DNA of 8,087 nucleotides from an uncultured Tissierellia bacterium (GTDB lineage Bacteria > Bacillota > Clostridia > Tissierellales > Peptoniphilaceae). Below, piece by piece: positions 1-6,375 of the stretch (positions are counted from its first letter, which is position 1; each line of letters starts with the position of its first letter). Made by a program: the position numbers and the translations under genes. The notes beneath the pieces were generated by a model. It saw only the letters and a list, made by a program, of their open reading frames with translations, was not told the DNA's origin and made no database searches. Location: positions 1 to 8,087 of the forward strand of contig CAMYOR010000038.1 in assembly GCA_947278105.1 (NCBI GenBank), in the 5' to 3' direction.

Positions 1-1
1 A

Positions 2-1516
2 AGTTATCCTTATCGAGAAAACACCGCAGAAGTTTTTAAAATCTTAAAAAATCACTATGGGGTGACGGAAGAAACTTTTGAAAAGATGGGAAGAGCAATC
101 ACCTTTTTTGACCATTACAATTATCCAAAATCAGTGGATCAGGTAACGGCTTGGATCTATATGGGGGACCTTGAGCAAGATAAAAATGTGGTTCATCCCG
201 AAAATTCGTCAGATTCCTTATCCTCCCTTCGAGAAAAAAATTCCGACATCAAGGAACTGGATGGAAAGGTGCATGATGGAAATATTGCCCTTTATCAGGG
301 CCTGGCAGAGGCGGAACTGATGGCCATGCGGATGGAAACTTCTGCCGGAGAGCCCCTGGTCGAAGCGCAAAGCCCCGGGACCTATTCTTTTGAACCGATC
401 TTAGCCTATGCCGTTCCCGAAATGCGGGCAGAGGCGGACCCGGGCTCCCCGCTTATTTTAGAAGATGAGCTTTCTAAGCCTCTGGAAAGAGAATCGGCCC
501 CCGTGGATACGGGGAAATATACCCTGACCTTTACGATCCCCGAGGATGCGGAAAATGGAGAATATGAGATCAAAGTCATCCGGCCGGACTACGCCGGACA
601 TTATCAGTGGAAATTCTATTCGTCTTATGTCATACCAGAAAGTTCGGTCATAAACTCCTGCCAGTTTTTCGGTCAGCTGGCGGGTCAGCCGGGCGAAAAA
701 GAAGAAATATTTAAGGTCAAATACGCCCGCCCCGAAGAAGACCCTCCGGATTCAAAGCCCCCGAAAGACGACCCAACCCAGCCTCCCCTCGAAGATCCCA
801 AGCCGGATCCTTCAAACCTCACCAAGGGGGACGAGGAAATCGGAAGTCATAATGAAAACTATGCCGGCGCCGCCGGAAATACGTCGAAAAACGAAAATTC
901 GACAAACTATTCCACCCAGATTCAAATCTATTATCCGGACGGGATTGATCCATCATCTTCCAGAAAAGGAGAAAAGAAAACGAATAAAACAGAAAAAGAC
1001 GGTCCCGGAGAAAAGGAAAAAGAAAAACAGGAGAAAAAGAGAAAAGAGAAAATGGAACAAAAAAAGAAAAAACAAGAAGTATGCTATTGCCGTGATCCGG
1101 AGAAAAGAAAAAATGAAGAGGACCTTTGTCCATGCACCGATCCCGATTGCCCGGATTGCCAGGAAGGGTGCTTAAAGGAAGAAGAGGAAACCCAGGCGCC
1201 CAAGAAGGAAAAAAAGAAAGGGAACGCCCGCCTTAAGGCCCAGACCCTTGCTGCTTCGGAAGAAAATAAGGGGGAAGACCAAGAAAAAACCTTCAAAAAT
1301 TCCTTCGCTTCCGAGGGAAAGAAGAAGGGAAAGACAAATCTTCAAAAGGACCGCCTTTTTTCTCCCGAAACCGGCTCCTTTAGCCTGCTCTCTCTGCCTA
1401 TATTGGGCGGAAGCCTGATGATTGGTGGGTCGGGCCTCTTCTTATTAAAAAAACAAAAAAGAGAAAGGTCCCAAAAGAAACCCTTGAAAAGACCTGGACA
1501 AGAAAGAAGAAAATAG
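2..1516 (+). CDS. Wall-anchored surface protein, 5'-truncated by the window
   Basis: The reading frame is open from base 2, so the gene begins outside the window; the GTG at 62 lacks a ribosome binding site and is probably internal. Residue numbers below count from that GTG. Residues 1-100 are mixed and of uncertain fold. About 105-222 looks beta-rich and Ig-like. About 222-250 is a Pro/Asp-rich stalk, and 300-340 is strongly Lys/Glu-rich. Residues 341-370 hold seven cysteines in CxC, CxC, CxxC and single-Cys spacing. The C-terminus is a sorting signal: SPETG (434-438, bases 1361-1375), a hydrophobic stretch, then KKQKRER. SPxTG is a variant of LPxTG; (S/P)PxTG is the known motif of Clostridioides difficile sortase B. 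The protein is therefore probably exported and covalently wall-linked, as an adhesin or other surface factor. The ligand cannot be told. Surface anchoring is well supported; the domain identities are not. Confidence 0.85.
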   Translation, partial: SYPYRENTAEVFKILKNHYGVTEETFEKMGRAITFFDHYNYPKSVDQVTAWIYMGDLEQDKNVVHPENSSDSLSSLREKNSDIKELDGKVHDGNIALYQGLAEAELMAMRMETSAGEPLVEAQSPGTYSFEPILAYAVPEMRAEADPGSPLILEDELSKPLERESAPVDTGKYTLTFTIPEDAENGEYEIKVIRPDYAGHYQWKFYSSYVIPESSVINSCQFFGQLAGQPGEKEEIFKVKYARPEEDPPDSKPPKDDPTQPPLEDPKPDPSNLTKGDEEIGSHNENYAGAAGNTSKNENSTNYSTQIQIYYPDGIDPSSSRKGEKKTNKTEKDGPGEKEKEKQEKKRKEKMEQKKKKQEVCYCRDPEKRKNEEDLCPCTDPDCPDCQEGCLKEEEETQAPKKEKKKGNARLKAQTLAASEENKGEDQEKTFKNSFASEGKKKGKTNLQKDRLFSPETGSFSLLSLPILGGSLMIGGSGLFLLKKQKRERSQKKPLKRPGQERRK

Positions 1517-1555
1517 GGAAAAAATCGGCCCCTCCCTTTGAAAATCTTCCCTTTG

Positions 1556-1584
1556 TTGGCAATCTACACAAACTTTAATATAAT
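1556..1584 (+). promoter_or_regulatory. Sigma-A type promoter of the three-gene operon
   Basis: TTGGCA (1556-1561) and a perfect TATAAT (1579-1584) are separated by exactly 17 bases. The predicted start of transcription is near 1591, about 55 bases before the ATG at 1646. It lies in the 129-base gap after the surface-protein gene and is the only strong promoter seen for the genes at 1646-4303. Confidence 0.8.
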
Positions 1585-1599
1585 GAAAATATGTGTAGA
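1563..1599. promoter_or_regulatory. 8-bp inverted repeat flanking the -10 box (candidate operator)
   Basis: TCTACACA (1563-1570) and TGTGTAGA (1592-1599) are perfect reverse complements separated by 21 bases. The left arm lies inside the -35/-10 spacer and the right arm covers the predicted transcription start, so a bound repressor would block the promoter. I do not recognise the motif as belonging to a named regulator. It could instead fold at the very start of the transcript, but the left arm is upstream of the expected start site, which favours a DNA site. Confidence 0.45.
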
Positions 1600-1645
1600 G
1601 AAAATCAACCTTGATCGGATGGGATGAGGAAGAGAGGGACCGACG

Positions 1646-1990
1646 ATGGACTTTGTAATTTCAGATCAGGCAAGAGAATATCTCAATGAAAAAGATCAGA
1701 AAGAATTTTTTATTGATGTCCTCCTCAGACAAGAGGGTTGCTGCTCGGCGCCCATGCTTTCCGGCGTATTTCATAAGAATGCGACAAAGGGAAGAGCCTA
1801 CCAGACCCGGGAAGTCGATGGGATTGCCATTCATTATGATCCCTTTCTTTTCGAGTATGTGCCGGATGGAGAAATAGCTGAAATCGGTCTGACGGGTCTT
1901 GGGCCCTTCCGCTCTTTATATCTGAAAACCCGGTTGAATCCGTTCAAGGAATTTAATTTTTCAGGAGAAGATTATGGGAGTGGAAAATAA
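1646..1990 (+). CDS. HesB-related CC/Se-motif family small protein
   Basis: This 114-residue cytoplasmic protein resembles the small HesB-like family of clostridia, in which a Cys-Cys or Cys/selenocysteine pair replaces the usual A-type iron-sulfur carrier cysteines. Features seen: an N-terminal DFVISDQAREYL helix, GCC at residues 31-33 (both Cys are TGC codons, so no Sec here), then EVDGIAIHYDP and a C-terminal GLTGLGPFRSLYLK segment that matches the family's late beta strands. The start is chosen for the purine-rich GAAGAGAGGGA about 6 bases upstream. It is the first gene of the operon and its end overlaps the next gene by 17 bases. A role in iron-sulfur or redox chemistry is inferred from relatives and not shown. 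Family assignment is from memory of the pattern. Confidence 0.6.
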   Translation: MDFVISDQAREYLNEKDQKEFFIDVLLRQEGCCSAPMLSGVFHKNATKGRAYQTREVDGIAIHYDPFLFEYVPDGEIAEIGLTGLGPFRSLYLKTRLNPFKEFNFSGEDYGSGK

Positions 1991-2825
1991 AGGCAATAAG
2001 CCCATGGAGACCCTTAATCCAGGCGAAATATTTAAAAACTGGGTTCAGGGTCAAAAAGCCGTTCGCCTCTTTGCCCTCTGCGGGCAAAGAGCCGAGGAGC
2101 CTGGTCTTCCCCAGGATCAGGCAGTCTATGATTTTTATATCGGCGCAGAAGATCCGGAAGCCTTTGCCGACAATGACTGGGGAAAAATTCTGGGACAGGA
2201 GCCCATTCAGGATTCTGTCTGCCTTTGGAATCCCATCCTGATTCGCCTGCTTTTAGCCGACCGAACCCGGATGGATATTTCCATCGACGATCCCCAACTG
2301 ATCGCCCCGCTGGTGATGGAAAAAGAAAAGCCGGAAATTCTCCTCGACAAGGATGATCTTTGCTGCTCGATGACTGCGCCGTCAAACTTTTCGAGAAGAG
2401 AGTCTTCCCCCGATGTGGCGGAGCTGGAACTTTATGCAGGAAGTTTTTTCCGTCTGATGACCGATACTGCCTTTAACATTTCCCAGGGACAGCTTCTCTC
2501 TGCCCAGGAGACTTTAGGGGAGGGAAGAGAGGTCCTCTATCAGATGGTGGAGAGTGCCATGGAAAAGAAATTGGACTATTCCGTGGGTCTTCGGGGTAAC
2601 CCGGAGAAGCTGGATGCCTATCTGGATGACGAATGGTATGATCATTTAACGGAAACCTATGTGGACTGCGCCCCGGAAAGGCTCTGGGATGGCCTTTTCC
2701 AGGCCTGCATTCTCTTTAGAAAAGCGGGCCTTCTGATGGATGAGGGCTCCTCCTTTACCTACCCCCGTCGGACGGACGTAAGCCTCATGCGGCTTTATCG
2801 CCAGTTATGGGAGGAGGGTCAATGA
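1974..2825 (+). CDS. Aminoglycoside 6-adenylyltransferase-like protein, catalytic motifs altered
   Basis: The 283 residues align along their length with ANT(6)/AadE-type adenylyltransferases (Pfam Adenyl_transf). Matches are the LxxxG-x-R loop (33-39), the YDFYI strand (52-56), RMDISI (99-104), EILLDKDDL (121-129), and the C-terminal SVG...LDAYL...LWDGLFQACILFR...YP pattern. True enzymes transfer AMP to streptomycin using a GS-R loop and a DxD pair plus a later Asp. Here Ser of GSR is Gln38 and the first Asp of DYD is Val51 (VYD); Asp53 and Asp101 remain. Antibiotic-modifying activity is therefore doubtful; it may be a divergent nucleotidyltransferase or a non-catalytic relative. The ATG at 1974 follows AGGAG by 6 bases; Met11 is an alternative start. 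It overlaps the genes on both sides, implying coupled translation with the HesB-like protein and the carboxypeptidase. Confidence 0.75.
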   Translation: MGVENKGNKPMETLNPGEIFKNWVQGQKAVRLFALCGQRAEEPGLPQDQAVYDFYIGAEDPEAFADNDWGKILGQEPIQDSVCLWNPILIRLLLADRTRMDISIDDPQLIAPLVMEKEKPEILLDKDDLCCSMTAPSNFSRRESSPDVAELELYAGSFFRLMTDTAFNISQGQLLSAQETLGEGREVLYQMVESAMEKKLDYSVGLRGNPEKLDAYLDDEWYDHLTETYVDCAPERLWDGLFQACILFRKAGLLMDEGSSFTYPRRTDVSLMRLYRQLWEEGQ

Positions 2826-4303
2826 AAAAGAAAAATGGCACAAGAAAACCCAATGCCCTTCAAAGAGGAGGAATTTTCCTCCTCTGCTTTCTTCTGTGCT
2901 TCGTACCGATAAGCCCCTTCCCTTCCCTCTCCGGGCCGGGAAAGAAAGCCCCTCTTTTTTCCACAGCCCAAGTCTGGGCAGACCGGGAAGGAGCTGAAAT
3001 CCAGGACCTTTCCCTGGATGACTTTAAGGGAAAAACCCCTTCCGAAAGTCCAGCCGATCAAGCAGATCCGGAAAAGACGGCCCAGCCAGCGGACCAGGCA
3101 GACCAAGAAGCCGAAGAGAAGGCTGCAAAGCCCGCTGAGCCAGATAAAGATGCCGAAAAGCAGACGGCCGATTCTCTAAAAAAGTTTTTTACCTACTATG
3201 ACCAGGTCCCCATTATGCTGATCGGAACGGTGGAAAGCCCAGATGTGATCATGGGGAAAAACGTCGACCAGCCCCATGGGATTGCCTCCATGACAAAGCT
3301 TATGACCTACTATCTGGCCAAGGAGGATATCCAGTCGGGGAAGGCTTCTCTGGAAGAGGAGGTCAAGGTTTCCCAGGCGGCCGCAGATCTTAATAAGGCG
3401 GGTTATTCCAATTATGGGTTAAAGGCCGGGGATACGATGCCTTTAAGCCAGCTCATCTATGGGATGATGACGGTCTCCGGCAATGATGCGGCGACCGTTA
3501 TTGCAGAGCATCTAGGCGGAAGTGAGAAGGCCTTTGTCGAGCGGATGAATAAGACCTGCCAAGACATGGGCCTTTCGACCATGCACTTTGTCAACGCCTC
3601 TGGCATTACCCGGGAAGATGGAAAATATAACCAGTCCTCCGCCCGGGACCTCTATCAATTTGCCTTAACGCTTATTAAAAAATATCCGGAAATCCAAGAT
3701 TTTATCCAGGTAAAGCAGGTGGAAGAAAAGGATCGAAAGTTTTCTCATCCCTCGACCTTTTTCCAGTATATGAAGGGGATCCCCGGGATGAAGGGCCTAA
3801 AGACAGGAAATTCCAATGAAGCGGGTCACTGTTTTGCTGGTTGGTTTGATATTCACTCAAAGGTCACAAAATCCAATTATGAAATTATCGCCATTCTTAT
3901 GGGCGCTCCAACGAATGATGCCCGCTGGAGGACCACCCTGGAAATGGTTCACACAGCGGCCGGATCCTTTGCCCAGCTTAAACTTGTCGATCAAAAAAAG
4001 CCCGTCCAAAAGTACGAGCTTCCCGGCTCCCGGGAAGGCACAGTTGATCTTTACCCAGCCGAAAGCTTTTCCACCTTTACCTATACGAACGCAAAATTTA
4101 ACATTCACTATCAGTTTGATCCTGGAATCAAGGCCCCAACAAAGGCCGGACAAAAGTTTGGAACTATTTCCATCCGAAGGGACGGAAATCTTATCAAAGA
4201 AATATCAATCGTTTCTGAAAAGCCGACAACAGAAGCTCCCCTCCTTACCCGCCTCAGCCAGGGGATTAGCCGGTTTACCAATTTCTTATCCAGCCTGGCC
4301 TAG
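2822..4303 (+). CDS. dacF: D-alanyl-D-alanine carboxypeptidase (S11 family, DacA/DacF type)
   Basis: This secreted penicillin-binding protein trims the terminal D-Ala from peptidoglycan stem peptides. The ATG at 2822 is preferred over 2807 because GGAGG lies just before it and it overlaps the previous stop as ATGA; this gives 493 residues. In that numbering: a basic start and hydrophobic core at about 17-33 with likely cleavage after VWA (about 53), an Asp/Glu/Ala-rich linker at about 68-120, then the peptidase with SMTK (156-159, nucleophile Ser156), SGN (219-221) and KTG (327-329), all intact. A PBP5-like beta domain (about 395-465) follows. The tail (about 473-493) can form an amphipathic helix, the usual way such enzymes sit on the outer membrane face. 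The acidic linker is longer than in standard DacA proteins. The symbol is by family likeness only; dacA or dacB is equally possible. Confidence 0.92.
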   Translation: MKKKNGTRKPNALQRGGIFLLCFLLCFVPISPFPSLSGPGKKAPLFSTAQVWADREGAEIQDLSLDDFKGKTPSESPADQADPEKTAQPADQADQEAEEKAAKPAEPDKDAEKQTADSLKKFFTYYDQVPIMLIGTVESPDVIMGKNVDQPHGIASMTKLMTYYLAKEDIQSGKASLEEEVKVSQAAADLNKAGYSNYGLKAGDTMPLSQLIYGMMTVSGNDAATVIAEHLGGSEKAFVERMNKTCQDMGLSTMHFVNASGITREDGKYNQSSARDLYQFALTLIKKYPEIQDFIQVKQVEEKDRKFSHPSTFFQYMKGIPGMKGLKTGNSNEAGHCFAGWFDIHSKVTKSNYEIIAILMGAPTNDARWRTTLEMVHTAAGSFAQLKLVDQKKPVQKYELPGSREGTVDLYPAESFSTFTYTNAKFNIHYQFDPGIKAPTKAGQKFGTISIRRDGNLIKEISIVSEKPTTEAPLLTRLSQGISRFTNFLSSLA

Positions 4304-4314
4304 CGGGCCAGGCT
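4292..4314 (+). terminator. GC-rich hairpin at the operon end
   Basis: AGCCTGGCC (4292-4300) and GGCCAGGCT (4306-4314) pair perfectly over 9 bp, with the dacF stop codon in the 5-base loop. No T-run follows on either strand, so it is not a textbook intrinsic terminator. It lies where dacF and the minus-strand tRNA remnant converge and may serve both directions or protect the mRNA end. Confidence 0.45.
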
Positions 4315-4316
4315 AA

Positions 4317-4362
4317 CGCAGCATGGAGGAATCGAACCCCCGGCCTTCTCCTTAGGAGTAGA
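4317..4362 (-). pseudogene. 3' part of a tRNA, probably Arg(CCU): attachment-site scar
   Basis: Read on the minus strand, this has an anticodon-like segment CTCCTAA followed by GGAGA, a short variable region AGGCC, and a T arm whose loop TTCGATT is held by GGGGG/CCTCC (one G-T pair). Seven bases ATGCTGC and a G follow, where acceptor strand and discriminator would be; no CCA is encoded. The bases 5' of the anticodon loop do not pair as an anticodon stem, and no D arm or 5' acceptor is present, so it is not a working tRNA. Tyrosine recombinases often cross over in the anticodon loop and leave exactly such a 3' piece at one end of an inserted element. The Arg identity rests on the CCT triplet. 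Confidence 0.65.
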
Positions 4363-4380
4363 CCCGATACGATGAAACCA

Positions 4381-4543
4381 AGTGCAACACAGTGCAAGAA
4401 AATCCTTGGAAATACAAGGTTTTTCACTGTTTCAAATCCTATCTGGTATCACGCTTCATAAGCATTTTCATAGGGATTTTACACCGTCCGATTGGCTCGA
4501 AATTAGCAAGGCTTTCGATTTTTGGTGGACGTTGCAAGTGCAA
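4381..4543 (+). repeat. AGTGCAA direct repeats (three copies)
   Basis: AGTGCAA occurs at 4381-4387, 4391-4397 and 4537-4543. The first two are spaced exactly 10 bases, one helical turn, so they face the same side of the DNA. This resembles arm-type binding sites of tyrosine integrases near attachment sites, but a short motif repeated three times could also be chance. Confidence 0.4.
4390..4429. repeat. Imperfect palindrome beside the attachment scar
   Basis: CCTTG (4404-4408) pairs with CAAGG (4415-4419) around a 6-base loop. After one T-T mismatch, AAAA (4399-4402) pairs with TTTT (4421-4424). Further out CAGTG (4390-4394) matches CACTG (4425-4429). The T-run on the + side makes it a weak terminator for readthrough from dacF; it may equally be a protein-binding dyad of the attachment region. 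Confidence 0.4.
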
Positions 4544-4571
4544 GCAAATTCCTCTATGTAACCTCTCGTTA

Positions 4572-4605
4572 TACGAAATGATAGGAAATCCTATTCATTC
4601 TCGTA
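4572..4605. repeat. Long hairpin with two single-base bulges
   Basis: The arm at 4572-4586 (TACGAAATGATAGGA) pairs with 4589-4605 through 15 base pairs, leaving two unpaired bases in the right arm and a 2-base turn. It lies in non-coding DNA 10 bases before a second small hairpin, GGTGT (4616-4620) with ACACC (4626-4630). No T-run follows, so it is not a terminator; a protein-binding or single-strand folded site is possible. Confidence 0.5.
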
Positions 4606-4730
4606 CAGGGGTGCTGGTGTTTTGGACACCTATTTAAGTTTGTTTAATATATCATTTCAAAACGAATTTTTCAACCAGAATTATCAAGAATTTCAAAGGT
4701 TTTTTCAGACTCAATGATTCTATGTAATTT

Positions 4731-4756
4731 AGACCCGCCGAAGCAGGTCTTTTTTT
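4731..4756 (+). terminator. Intrinsic terminator facing right
   Basis: AGACC (4731-4735) pairs with GGTCT (4746-4750), then a C/A mismatch and GC with GC, closed by a CGAA loop; six further T residues follow at 4751-4756. The polarity terminates + strand transcripts, yet no + strand gene is evident between 4315 and here. It abuts the stop codon of the minus-strand gene, for which it has no T-tract. Confidence 0.65.
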
Positions 4757-5060
4757 ATTTCAGCATAATCTCTCTATCCTCAGCGCCGAGCATATAAGCA
4801 CCCTTGGCAAAAGCGTCCCTTGCCAGAAGCTCTGCTACATCAATCCTATCGAACAGCATCCATATTTCTTTCTCTATCGGAGTCAGTTCATGGCTATGGT
4901 CAAACAAATGCTCAAGTCCCAATCCTTCAAGCAATGCCGACTTTGCTGCTTTGTATTCTTCGACTCTGCCAACATATTCGTCGTTCCTTTCCTTGGAAAA
5001 TGCCTCGATATTGTCAGCTCTCAGATGCTCGTAATACTCGTCCATAAAGATTCTATCCAT
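4755..5060 (-). CDS. Small hypothetical protein of an integrative element (possibly DUF6809-like)
   Basis: This codes for 101 residues, mostly helical and acidic, with no membrane segment or signal. The ATG at 5060 is chosen because GGAGGT lies 8 bases upstream; the earlier ATG at 5081 would overlap that site. The order is a coiled N-terminal half (EYYEHLRADNIEAF...VGRVEEYKAAKSAL), a middle LTPIEKEIWMLFDRIDVAELL, and a C-terminal DAFAKGAYMLGAEDREIML. The last part recalls the FxxGFRLGAxLMxE ending of short phage and ICE proteins grouped as DUF6809, but this is recall from pattern and the function is unknown. It lies downstream of the integrase, separated by a terminator, so it probably has separate transcription. 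Confidence 0.6.
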   Translation of the reverse strand: MDRIFMDEYYEHLRADNIEAFSKERNDEYVGRVEEYKAAKSALLEGLGLEHLFDHSHELTPIEKEIWMLFDRIDVAELLARDAFAKGAYMLGAEDREIMLK

Positions 5061-5079
5061 ACTCGTTGACCTCCATAAC

Positions 5080-5134
5080 AAAAAAATAAAAGCAGACCCT
5101 TTTACAGCTATTGTAGCTATGTAAAAGGATCTGC
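5080..5134 (-). terminator. Terminator of the integrase gene
   Basis: On the minus strand, GCAGA-T-CCTTTTACA pairs with TGTAAAAGG-G-TCTGC (5092-5134) with a structured loop, followed by TTTTATTTTTTT. It begins 12 bases past the integrase stop codon and is a strong factor-independent terminator. Confidence 0.85.
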
Positions 5135-5145
5135 CCTTGCAGTTA

Positions 5146-6223
5146 CTATAATGTTTTTGCCAGCGACTTCAGGAGTGCTGCCATTTCCGGATTTTGCAGA
5201 AGCTTCAGAAGAAGTTCTTTTTCATCAGCGGAGCTTTCCGTTGCGGCTGGTTGAACCGGCTCAGGCGTTGCCTGTCTGCCTGAGTAGAACGCAGCTTCCA
5301 TTCTTTCAGCGTTCAGTCTGCGGTCATCGTCGATGATATGGGAGTAAACACCCGCTACCTTCTTGACCTGTGCATGACCGGAATCGCCTTGAACGGATTT
5401 CATATCGCCGCCGTTCAGCTTCAGCTTGTAAGTGATACTGGAATGTCGGAGACTATGGAAAACCACTTTCGGCAGTCCCTTCTCCTCAATCAGCTTATTG
5501 AAAGCACGGTTGATAACCTGCCCCTCAATCGGCTTGCCATTGGAAGAACAGAAAACCAGATTGAAGTCTACGAACTCGTCACCGAAAAGGTCTTTCAATT
5601 CTTCGATGTCAGCCTTTCGCTGCACCAACATTTCCGCTACGGTTTTCGGTAAGAATACCTTGCGGACACTTGTTTTGGCCTTAGGAGTTTTGAGAACCAA
5701 TGCGGTATGCGTACTGGCGAAGGTCGGCGGGAACTTGAACATGATGTCTTTACCGTCCAGATCTGCCATCGCTTCACGATTTACTCTCTGCAACTCCTTT
5801 TCAACGAAGATGCTTGCCTGACCAAGTTCAATACTGGTGGAGGAAATGTCAATACAGTCCCAGGTAAGCCCCAGAAGCTCGCCCATTCGCAGGGAACAAG
5901 AGAAGGCAAGGTTGATTAGCCAGACGAAGAATATCATCGTCACAGGCTTCCAGAGCCTTCTGGAGCACTTCTGCTGTCCAGATGTCCCTGGTCTTGTGTT
6001 CTTCCTTCGGCAGCGTAGCGTGCTCCACAGGGTTTCTGGTCATCAATTCCCACTTGACCGCCTGATTGAAAGCATTTCGCAATGTCTTGTGAACCTCTCG
6101 GACAGTATGCGGAGTCAGATATTCTGTACGGGCTTTTACATACTTAGAAGAAACCGCTTTGACAGAAAGCAAATCTCGGTAATACTTGTCCATGATTCTC
6201 GGCGTGACATCCTCCAGCTTCAT
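5146..6223 (-). pseudogene. int: Tyrosine recombinase (integrase), truncated and frameshifted
   Basis: Two minus-strand frames together spell a site-specific tyrosine integrase of the clostridial element type. The upstream frame (from ATG 6223) holds the end of the core-binding domain, VTPRIMDKYYRDLL to LRNAFNQAVKWELMTRNPVEHA, then IWTAEVLQKALEAC. The downstream frame (to 5146) holds the catalytic domain: Arg in SLRMGE, HSLRH, GHAQ and the tyrosine of VYSHI (codon 5344-5346), so all catalytic residues survive. The frames join cleanly (LA-INLAFSCSLRMGE) if one A is removed at about 5916-5917, so this is a +1 insertion. Relatives also carry an arm-binding domain and the start of the core-binding domain, about 100 or more residues, which are absent here. 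The frame stays open upstream of 6223 to about 6354 but with unrelated sequence. A sequencing error could explain the frameshift but not the truncation. Confidence 0.85.
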
Positions 6224-6250
6224 AGGCTCAACCCCTTTCTTCTTAATTAC

Positions 6251-6279
6251 ATTGTACAAGAGTATCTGCAATAACACAA
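6251..6279 (-). promoter_or_regulatory. Possible promoter in front of the truncated integrase
   Basis: On the minus strand TTGTGT (6279-6274) and TACAAT (6256-6251) are 17 bases apart; AAAGGGG then stands 8 bases before the ATG at 6223. The -35 is weak. A TTGACA lies a little further upstream but is badly spaced. The arrangement could express the shortened integrase, or be the promoter of a lost gene brought in by the deletion. Confidence 0.4.
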
Positions 6280-6375
6280 CGATGTCAACCCTTGTGTAAA
6301 AAGGAAGGACGCAAAGGATTCTATCTCCTCTGCGCCCTAATGCTTTTCGGATTCAGTTCAACAAACAGGAATTTA

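Larger units (their letters stand above)
4363..4754. other. Non-coding attachment-type region
   Basis: I find no credible gene here; the only longer frame (4392-4637, GTG start) has no ribosome binding site and no recognisable protein. The stretch contains three AGTGCAA repeats, three inverted repeats and a terminator facing the + direction, listed separately. Its position between the tRNA scar and the integrase fits the arm-site region bound by integrase and excisionase. Confidence 0.5.

Noticed and set aside
62..64. GTG as the start of the surface protein
   Set aside because: The frame is open to the window edge and no ribosome binding site precedes the GTG; the gene starts upstream of the window.
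819..1296. Overlapping frames on both strands across the Lys/Glu-rich part of the surface protein
   Set aside because: They arise from the biased A/G-rich sequence, have low-complexity products and no start signals.
1974..2825. Call as a streptomycin resistance gene
   Set aside because: Two conserved catalytic-site residues are replaced and the neighbours are chromosomal cell-wall and HesB-like genes, so resistance is not supported.
4392..4637. 81-residue + strand frame after the tRNA scar
   Set aside because: GTG start without ribosome site, no recognisable protein, and it runs through the hairpins of the attachment region.
4363..4754. CRISPR array
   Set aside because: The repeats are only 7 bases and irregularly spaced; no repeat-spacer periodicity is present anywhere in the window.
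5905..5925. Programmed frameshift joining the two integrase frames
   Set aside because: There is no slippery heptamer or stimulatory hairpin at the joint, and the N-terminus is also missing, so decay or a read error is simpler.
5837..6274. Long + strand frames opposite the integrase
   Set aside because: They are shadows of the integrase remnant, whose catalytic motifs are clear on the minus strand.
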